Shown here: positions 57,551 through 64,000 of the stretch, one piece after another
Numbering within the stretch: position 1 is the stretch's first letter
How the letters are laid out: each line of letters begins with the position of its first letter
Origin: Gonapodya prolifera JEL478
Taxonomy: Eukaryota; Monoblepharomycota; Monoblepharidomycetes; Monoblepharidales; Gonapodyaceae
Length of the DNA: 64,000 bases
NCBI GenBank assembly: GCA_001574975.1
Contig: KQ965740.1
Span: 278,103-342,102 of the forward strand
Reading direction: 5' to 3'
Made by a program: the position numbers and the translations under genes
The notes under the pieces: generated by a model
What the model saw: only the letters and a program-made list of their open reading frames with translations
Database searches by the model: none
Told to the model about the DNA's origin: nothing

Positions 57551-59069
57551 TCACTTCCCACGCTGCTTCAGAAGTCCCTCGGTGCTCGTAACACGCTCAA
57601 CATCGACCCCGACCTGCACCACATCCTCCACGTCGCCCTGGTCGACCAACGTGCCTTCACTTCCCGACCCGGACACAGCTGGGCTTTGATTTTGTGGGCC
57701 GAGGTCGGTGTTGGCGGTGGCTGTGTTCGTGTTCGTGTTCTGCAGTATGGCATGAAGCGTATCGGCCCAATCCGCCGGCGCTTTGGTGTTCGCGCGCGCA
57801 CGGTCGACAGCGTCCTGGGGCGATATGCCGTACTATGAACCACCGCGAGAGTCGAGGACAAAGTGTGCGGTAACGGTTAGCACACACACGAAACAATACC
57901 GAAAAAAAAGGGACCGAAACACGAAACGTACACGTCTCTCAAAAGAGTCCTTGGCGTCCTTCTCCAGCGATGAGACAAACCCTTGGAGCCTGTTGATCGA
58001 GTCGCTGCTCGTTGCTGCCGTTGCCGTTGCCGTTGCTGACAGGGCCGAGCGCGCGCCGGAGAGCATCTTCTCCGCGTCGGAGTGAACGGCGTCCGCAACC
58101 TTCTTCCCCGTCTCGAATGCGGCGTCGGAAGCACCCTTGAGCCCTACAGATTCCATCTGCGTGGGTGAGGTGGTGAAGGTCGAAGGAGAAACATCGCACT
58201 TCAGCTCCCAGGATTGCGAGCCACACAACGAGTGCGCGAGCAAGAGCAAAGAGCGACCACTCACCCCGCTCCCGACCATCTCTTTGGTTCTGTCGACCGC
58301 CTTCTTCCCGAGATCCGACACGTAATTCACCGCGTGGCGTGCTCGTTCGGCCATCCCCGTTGTTCCCACCATGGCATTAGCGGCTGCGTCGGACGCGCGA
58401 TCACGGGCTTCGGTGACGGCTTCGGAAACCTAAATAGCGTTGAGATTGAGCGTTAAGCGTCCATGTTTGTAATGCTGGTTGGGGAGAGTTCCTCACCTTC
58501 TCTTCACTGTGCTTCACGGTCGAAGACACCTTCTCTTTCCCGTCCGCCGAGAGGTCTTTCGCGTGATCCCATGCGACCTGAGCTTGGTGTTTTGTGTCGT
58601 CAAGAGACTGTTTCACGTCTTTCTTAATGTTGGCTTTGCTGGTTTTCAGAGTGTCGGCGAGGTCGTGTTGTGGTTCCGACACGGATGGAACATTCTCCTC
58701 TACCCTTCCAATAATCTGATCGATCATCTCCTTTGTTTCCTTGGAGAAATCCACTTGCTTGACTTTATCCCCCAGAACGTCGATCCCCTTGTCAATGGCC
58801 TTCTCCCCGATTTTCTCCGCAATCACAGCTCCTCCGATGACTCCCGCTGTCGAGCCCATACCAACAGTAGCAGCTCCGCCCGCAGTGGCCGCCGTGCCTT
58901 GCGCGATGGCCTTTCCGATTCCGGCCCCGGCCTGCTTTCGTGACGTCGAGAGGGAGAACGAGCGCGGATGGAGGGGGAGGCAGACGAAGCTCATTGCAAG
59001 TGTGCCCGGCGATGCCCTCGTGGCAGACGTCCATGCGCGTGATAAGGACGTGGAGAGTCGTAGAGTCAT
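57551..59069 (-). CDS. Probable mitochondrial LEA-like (desiccation/stress) protein
   Basis: It starts MTLRLSTSLSRAWTSATRASPGTLAMSFVC, an Arg/Ser-rich amphipathic presequence. A Gly/Ala-zipper segment follows (AGAGIGKAIAQGTAATAGGAATVGMGSTAGVIGGAVI), as in small membrane-inserting glycine-zipper domains. Next is a long hydrophilic helical region rich in Lys/Asp/Ala: EKIGEKAIDKGIDVLGDKVKQ, LKTSKANIKKDVKQSLDDTKHQAQVAWDHAKDLSADGKEKVSS, VTEARDRASDAAANA, ARHAVNYVSDLGKKAVDRTKEM, ASDAAFETGKKVADAVHSDAEKM. These 11-mer-like, charged, Ala-rich helices resemble group-3 LEA (LEA_4) proteins. The last exons are acidic and end STEGLLKQRGK at 57551. The mitochondrial location and the LEA role are inferred. 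Five exons. Confidence 0.68.
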
Positions 59070-59508
59070 GATTTAATGCTTCGAGTTTGGTGGCAATGAC
59101 CACAACTCAGCACGTAACTATGACGTGGCCTGCTCGATTTTACAAACAAATTCCACCAAGATGTTGACTAGCTAAGATGAAAATCGTACAAATAACCGAA
59201 TAGACTCAATCACACAAAAAACGAGGGTAGAGGTGGAAGGAGAAGGAGATTTGTGCGATCTCACTCGAACAAGCACTCTGTCTGGTCCAAAATGACGAAC
59301 GCTCGCTGATTTCCGGGCACATCAGACGCTACTGTAGTGAGGGCAGTAGCATTCCCGACTCCGGATCCAATTTTTCGACGCTAACCAACGTTCCAAACGG
59401 CGCAAATGTCAATGATGATTATCCAATCCCAAATACCCCCAAGCAATGCCATGAGAAAGCCCGAAGCTTGATTCCCGACACCGCCAACCTCCTCGCCCAG
59501 GAGCGCCG
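59070..59508. other. Intergenic / RHEB 3' flank, with one unexplained frame
   Basis: About 440 bp between the LEA-like start and the RHEB stop, both minus strand. On the minus strand at about 59375-59268 there is a protein-like stretch, GVGNATALTTVASDVPGNQR and AFVILDQTECLFE then stop. No start or upstream exon was found, so it is not called as a gene. Confidence 0.4.
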
Positions 59509-60129
59509 TCACAATATAACACAGTTGGTTTGTTTTGCTTCGCCTCCTGTTTCCGCGCTTCCCTTTTCGATCTCCTGAAGAACGAGCTCAAATATTTTTT
59601 GTATGTTGAGGTTCGTCTTTGCTGAACTTTCGACCATTGAGCAGTTCCATTCCTGAGAAAGTTTTGTAGCATCCTCTACCGAGACTTGTCGTTGAACGGA
59701 TAGGTCCTAAAGAGAATTCAGATGCTTGTCCGCTCACGACAGAATAGCAAGCGAAGAACACACCGCCTTATTTCCAACTACGACAGTGGGCACCCAATCC
59801 GTCCCTGTGTAGTTGAGAATTTTCTCTCGAATGATCTTGACCATTTCAAACGATGTCCGTGATGTAATGGAGTACACAAGTACGTAGCCGTGAATTCCGA
59901 TGGAGTGTTTTTGATTGAGAATGGAGTATTCATCCTGTCCAGCAGTATCAATGATCTCCATGGCATATTCCTGGCCCCTTAGTTTCAAGACTTTCGTGAA
60001 TGTATTCTCGATGGTGGGGTAATATGCTTCCGTGAAGTGATTCTCCACGAACTGGACCGTGAGTGAAGATTTTCCGACTGCTCGGAAGCCGAGAACAGCA
60101 ATGCGTCGAGTTTTTGGCGGGTTTGGCAT
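59509..60129 (-). CDS. RHEB: RHEB small GTPase
   Basis: Ras-family GTPase that activates TORC1. It starts MPNPPKTRRIAVLGFRAVGKSSLTVQFVENHF, where the P-loop GFRAVGKS has Arg at the Ras Gly12 position, the Rheb hallmark. Switch I is YYPTIENTFTK; switch II is DTAGQDEYSILNQKH. Next come VYSITSRTSFEMVKIIREKIL, VVVGNKA|DLSVQRQVS (NKxD split by an intron), WNCSMVESSAKTN (SAK) and a C-terminal tail EAKQTNCVIL then stop at 59509. The CaaX box CVIL ends in Leu, predicting geranylgeranylation, whereas most Rheb CaaX boxes end in Met. Only the intron near 59760-59708 was resolved. The protein is expected on lysosomal/vacuolar membranes. Confidence 0.94.
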
Positions 60130-60796
60130 TTGGCGTGGGGAAGAATGAAGGAGAAGGTGAGGTCACGGCGCTGGATATGATGGTCCGGGTTGGCGAGTGA
60201 AGCAATGAGGATGTAGAGCAATACAATTGAGGGCATCAGAGAAAAGATTGGTTGGAAAACGACCAGAGACGTGTAATGCAGAAGCCGATGATGCCGGCGG
60301 GATGGTGAGAGATGATTTAAGGTTTGAAAACGAGAGAGAATGCGGTGCTCACCACAAGATACCGAAAGCGAGAGGCCTCCAAAGAGAGCGGTTGAGAGGT
60401 GACTGTGATTGAGAAGTAATGAAGCCAACAAAGCCAGTGAGCCCCGCAGGAGATGGAGACCGTGCCACAAAATAATCAGGTGATAAGGGTTGCGGAGGTT
60501 CGCGAATTCATTGTATTATGGTACAAGAGCGAATTATAAAAGTAGTTAATTAGTCGGACACTCCGCTACTACCATCGTTCAACTTCAAACGTCGGATGGA
60601 GCTTCTCTGCGACAACACTGCTGCTGCTACACCCAAGCTTCTCGACTCGAAACGTAAAGACGGTCGTCGACTTCGACCACCAGAAGTGCCGATTGCGAGA
60701 ACATCTCTTTAAGGTGGTTTACGGTAAATCGAGTACACAGAGTCGAAGGGAGAAGAAAGTCAGCGCGCACATAATTAATTGCCATATCACAGCAGC
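60130..60796. other. Intergenic, no gene seen
   Basis: About 670 bp between the RHEB start and the 3' end of the SH3 gene, both on the minus strand. It probably holds the RHEB promoter and the 3' UTR of the SH3 gene. A 39-codon plus-strand frame at 60596-60715 has no recognisable motif. Confidence 0.4.
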
Positions 60797-63056
60797 CTAC
60801 ATTGGCAAGAGGCCAAACTCTCCAGTCCTCAGGTTTGTGCCCGATGCCCAGCCGTCACGATACAGCTCGTAGACTTGAACTCTATCTGTCACCAAGACCG
60901 CAAGCTCATCTCCCAAGTTGGGAGCAAACTAAAGAGGAAAGAGATAGGAGACTGCGTGAGCGTACTACCGTGTCGTGAAAAAGGTAAACAGGCATTCACC
61001 TCAAAGGTCGCAACCATAGGTGTCATATTCTCAAGCGGGAGGACGTTCACATCGTCGTTTAGCAGCTGTCGGGCAGCTTGGCGAATGAAGTACCACTGCA
61101 AGTCCAAAATATACGTGTTAAGCAATCCGAGCAACTGGAGACTGCACTTGTTTCTCACGTGCGCAGGTCGCCTGCGATGCTGGAAGAGCAGCGGGTTAGA
61201 GCATCAGCGCAACACTTCTTTCCGAACGCGTCAACTTTACGAACTTCAACACTGGGTCGTTCCACTGAATGCCGCTCAGAAAAGCTTCCACTCGCTGATT
61301 CTGAGCGATGCACCGATCCATAAACTGCCCACTTTCCACCTTCCCCAACAGCCCAAGCACCCCCTCTAGGTGCCGTCCAATTCAATTCTCCATTGAGCAC
61401 CATGGAGTGTGGTCTGGGTCGCTCGTTCGTGGGAGGCAGTGGGTCTATTTCCCAACTCTCGCGGACAATGAGAGACACCGGTCTCGTCCGACTTGAAAGC
61501 CTTCGCCCCGGAGCCCGCTCCAGTGCAGGGGTGAGGAAACGTGTCCTCGTTCCTTCTTCCGAGGTGAACACATACGAGACCCGCATGGCCGCTTTTGACG
61601 CAATGTTCCGAATACCGGGGAGGGCAGATAAGGCAATTCTGCGAGGTTCTGGACGAGGAGGAGATGGCGGCAAAGAAAGGGATGGTTCGCGTTCGGAAAA
61701 GGAGGTGCTTCTGGGCGCGTGTCGAGGAAAGAGATTTGGAAAACTTGTCGAACTGTCGATATCAGAGAGTGTTCGACTTGGCGGGCTAGAGGCAGGAATG
61801 TAGGGAGCGTCATCAGGGTCTGGTGCTGTGCATTGAGGTGAGAGAAGACCGTAATAAAATAGATTCGTGAAAACTCACGAGGACACTCCGTTTCCTGAGG
61901 ACGTTTCAGTCTCTTGCGATGACGCCAAAGGGCGGCCATCAACAACAGTGTCACAACGAGAGCAGCCCCAGCAGATGCTCCAACTATGACAGGAATCCTC
62001 GCACCTGGGAACAGCAGGGTTTTTATGTCGTCAATTGTTACCTGGTCATCTCAAGAATCACGAACCGCTTCCTCCTTCGTCTGAGGAGCCCCCAGACGCA
62101 GCATTGTCCAGTTTCGTAGTGTCTGATTTTGTTAGACTTCCGGATAGTGTGTTCAATGTCATGTTTTCGGCAATAAGGCCGATTGTGGTGCTCAGAATTG
62201 GAGAGTAGGCTTGACCTTGAACCAGACTAGGCGCGGGTCGCCAGAGCGTTGGTGTCCCCGTCGTTGTAGCAGTCGAGGTCGACTCTGACTGGCTGGATGA
62301 AAGGAGTGTGGAAGAGGTTGGTGGTACCGGATTCCACAAATGCGAGAAGAGATGAGATGAGAAAACTGGCAGGTGCTCTGGTGCAGGTGAAGATGTGGCG
62401 AGGGGAGCGGTTTCAGTAGATTCCAGTGTGGAAGCAGACGCGACTGTCGTAAGTTCCACCGCAGTAGTTGTGGATGCCTCGGTGATCGTTGTCGGTGGCT
62501 CGAAACCCAATGGCGTGGGGACTATCGGAGTCCAAGAAGATTCCAGTTCAGCGGTCGAGGTGCTGTCGATTACGCTGGAGGAGTTAGAAATATAGATGAA
62601 ATATTCGTGAGGTTTGGATTGGTTGTCGCCGGCGGCCCTCTTCTACATTCAACCAACTCGTCCCTTGCCGCCCGATCACATGATGATCCAAAGAGTAACG
62701 TCCAACAAAGCACAAAACGTCGTGTCGTCGAGGAGCATAGTGCTCCCGGGAAAGCGTGATTCATTTCGTGTGTTAGCGCACCTTGTGCACTCTTCTTGGC
62801 ACATGCCATCCTCCTCATCCTCCGCGGTGCAAGTTAGACCTGAAGTAGGATCCAGAGTATAGGTTTGCAGTGATGCTACACATTCTGCTTCACGCCTTCG
62901 TAGCGGCGCTGTTGTGAAGTGGGTTGTGCTCATCAGCTGAATCGACCGATTTGGAAATATCACGACAGACACACCCGACGCAACCGAAAGGCAATACTGG
63001 AGATGAGCGGAAAACAAAACGCAAAAGAGAGTCAAAGAGGCGTGGGCTTTTTCCAT
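60797..63056 (-). CDS. Single-pass membrane protein with Cys-rich/Ser-Thr-rich ectodomain and cytoplasmic SH3 domain
   Basis: It starts MEKAHASLTLFCVLFSAHLQ YCLSVASG (63056), a signal peptide. A cysteine-rich module follows (ECVASLQTYTLDPTSGLTCT...MCQEECTRCANT...FCALLD), then a long Ser/Thr/Pro-rich mucin-like stretch (about 62560-62080). A single transmembrane helix (IPVIVGASAGAALVVTLLLMAAL) is capped by a basic WRHRKRLKR stop-transfer. The cytoplasmic part is Ser/Arg-rich and includes EREPSLSLPPSPPRPEPRRI and ERHSVERPSVEVRK. The last exons give WYFIRQAARQLLNDDVNVLPLENM then an SH3 domain: MVATFE|FAPNLGDELAVLVTD, VQVYELYRDGWASGTNLRTGEFGLLP, ending at 60797. This looks like a fungal cell-surface sensor, analogous to Fus1/Sho1 but with a different ectodomain. 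Function is inferred; about six exons. Confidence 0.78.
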
Positions 63057-63528
63057 CAAGCAGGAACGTGCATGCAATCGACATTGAAGCAGTGTGAGGG
63101 GTTGTGGGACACAGATTGAATACGTGAACAAGCGTCCACACACGGCGGCGCAGAAGAGCACGCACTGCACTGTCCACGCCTCGCCTCCATTGCGCCGGTC
63201 CAGTCACGAATGAATGTGTGACTGCTCGAATGCTTGTCCCTGAAACCTCGTAGTGCCTCATTTTGGTGGGATCGTGTTGTTGGGACCGACCTCAAAGTGG
63301 GGAAGAGAATATTCGAAAAACGCAGGACTTACGCGAGTTTTCAGTCACTTTACATCCGTCGCAGTGATTACCCCTGTGAACCAAAGTGCGATATGAGTTT
63401 CGCACGTTTCTCGACAAATTTACATGCTCAGGCGTCTATATAATACCTAAATCGCCTTGGGGCTTTAGTTCTGGGTTTGACATGTGGCAGTCTAGTGGTG
63501 CAACTTCAACCAACAAAATCAAATGTGA
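63057..63528. other. Divergent promoter interval, no gene seen
   Basis: About 470 bp between two divergent membrane-protein genes. No domain-bearing frame was found. The GC-rich, CAC-repeat stretch near 63140-63180 is unremarkable. Confidence 0.45.
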
Positions 63529-64000
63529 ATGAGCGCCAACCATTCCCCCCCATCCCTCTCTCCGGGCTACTTTGTCCCCGTCGATCCACCGGAGCCTAGC
63601 GTCCATCGAACCGGTGCCGTCGTGCTTGGAATACTATCGCTTATCATTGGCACAGTGATTCTCGCGGGACTTTTGAAACTTGCTCCAAATCGTGAGTTCT
63701 TCCAACCCGTGTCATCATTCCATGCCCTTATCTTACTTTATCTCTTTTCTGTTCCTCACCTCTCATTTCTCCTCGGCGGCGGAACCTTTCAGGAGCTGTT
63801 CTTGCCACGCGTTTGCGCCGACGAAGACCACATTGGAACCATGTATGGTCATCAAACCTCTCAGTATTTGGGCCCGCTCAATTCTGCGACCACTGCGGGA
63901 ATTCTGTTCTGTCGAATGGTTACGCCTGTCTCGTCTGCGGGCGTTGTTCCCACTCCTCCCACCTAGACCATGTAGACGCTATCCAGTGCAAGCATTTTTC
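63529..64000 (+). CDS. Membrane-anchored protein with C1-like zinc-binding domain (partial)
   Basis: The start MSANHSPPSLSPGYFVPVDP (63529) is followed by one transmembrane helix, GAVVLGILSLIIGTVILAGLL. After an intron (about 63691-63791) the reading continues AVLATRLRRRRPHWNHVW. It then gives a C1-like finger: QFCDHCGNSVLSNGYACLVCGRCSHSSHLDHVDAIQCKHF, with the CxxC...CxxC and H/C spacing of phorbol-ester/DAG-type or related domains. The basic RLRRRRPHW stretch sits just inside the membrane. The gene runs off the right edge, so kinase or other catalytic domains may follow. Divergent from the SH3 membrane gene, with which it could share regulation. Confidence 0.6.

Noticed and set aside
59985-60470. 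161-codon minus-strand frame over the RHEB start
   Set aside because: It is out of frame with the clear GTPase and has no domain.

Overview
The window looks like nuclear DNA of a fungus, most likely an early-diverging, possibly zoosporic (chytrid-like) lineage. Genes are densely packed on both strands. Nearly all are split by short introns (about 50-130 bp) with GTRNGT-like donors. The gene set mixes fungal hallmarks (a WC-2 type PAS-GATA factor, an ERT1/AcuK-type Zn2Cys6-PAS factor, Met17, a Yap-type bZIP) with proteins missing from many Dikarya (histone-mRNA stem-loop-binding protein, a ZAR1-type 3CxxC finger, a KDM4-type demethylase). The species call is inference. No plasmid, phage or transposon signature was seen.

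Layout. 1-6.1 kb: an unrecognised acidic-tailed gene cut by the left edge, then a PIH1-domain protein and the APN2 AP-endonuclease. 6.3-10.5 kb: a BAR protein, Trm10, Naa38 and complex I NDUFA2. 10.7-18.7 kb: WC-2, fructose-1,6-bisphosphatase, XPD/Rad3 helicase and mitoribosomal mS37. 19.5-26.7 kb: an RGG/GW protein, DNAJC17/Cwf23, Efg1 and the 3CxxC finger protein. 27.8-35.4 kb: ZW10, Met17 and an NmrA-like oxidoreductase. 35.5-44.5 kb: SLBP, a GC-rich candidate structured RNA, ERT1/AcuK and KDM4. 45.7-53.2 kb: a coiled-coil protein, an F-box protein and a flavin amine-oxidase-like protein. 53.4-57.2 kb: an iron-type alcohol dehydrogenase and a Yap-type bZIP. 57.5-64 kb: a mitochondrial LEA-like protein, RHEB, a single-pass receptor-like SH3 protein and the start of a membrane-anchored C1-like zinc-finger protein.

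The genes do not form one pathway. Recurring themes are ribosome and RNA biogenesis (PIH1, Efg1, Trm10, DNAJC17, mS37, SLBP), DNA repair (APN2, XPD) and carbon/sulfur metabolism with its regulation (FBP1, ERT1/AcuK, Met17, RHEB). Many neighbours are divergent pairs sharing a 30-500 bp promoter interval.

Exon joins were worked out by eye from reading frames, splice signals and family knowledge. Gene ends and many introns are good to the base, but some first exons are uncertain and are flagged. The best leads are the structured RNA candidate at about 37.67-37.93 kb with an RNase P-like CR-V motif, the RGG/GW protein, the receptor-like SH3 protein, and the fungal SLBP and ZAR1-type proteins.
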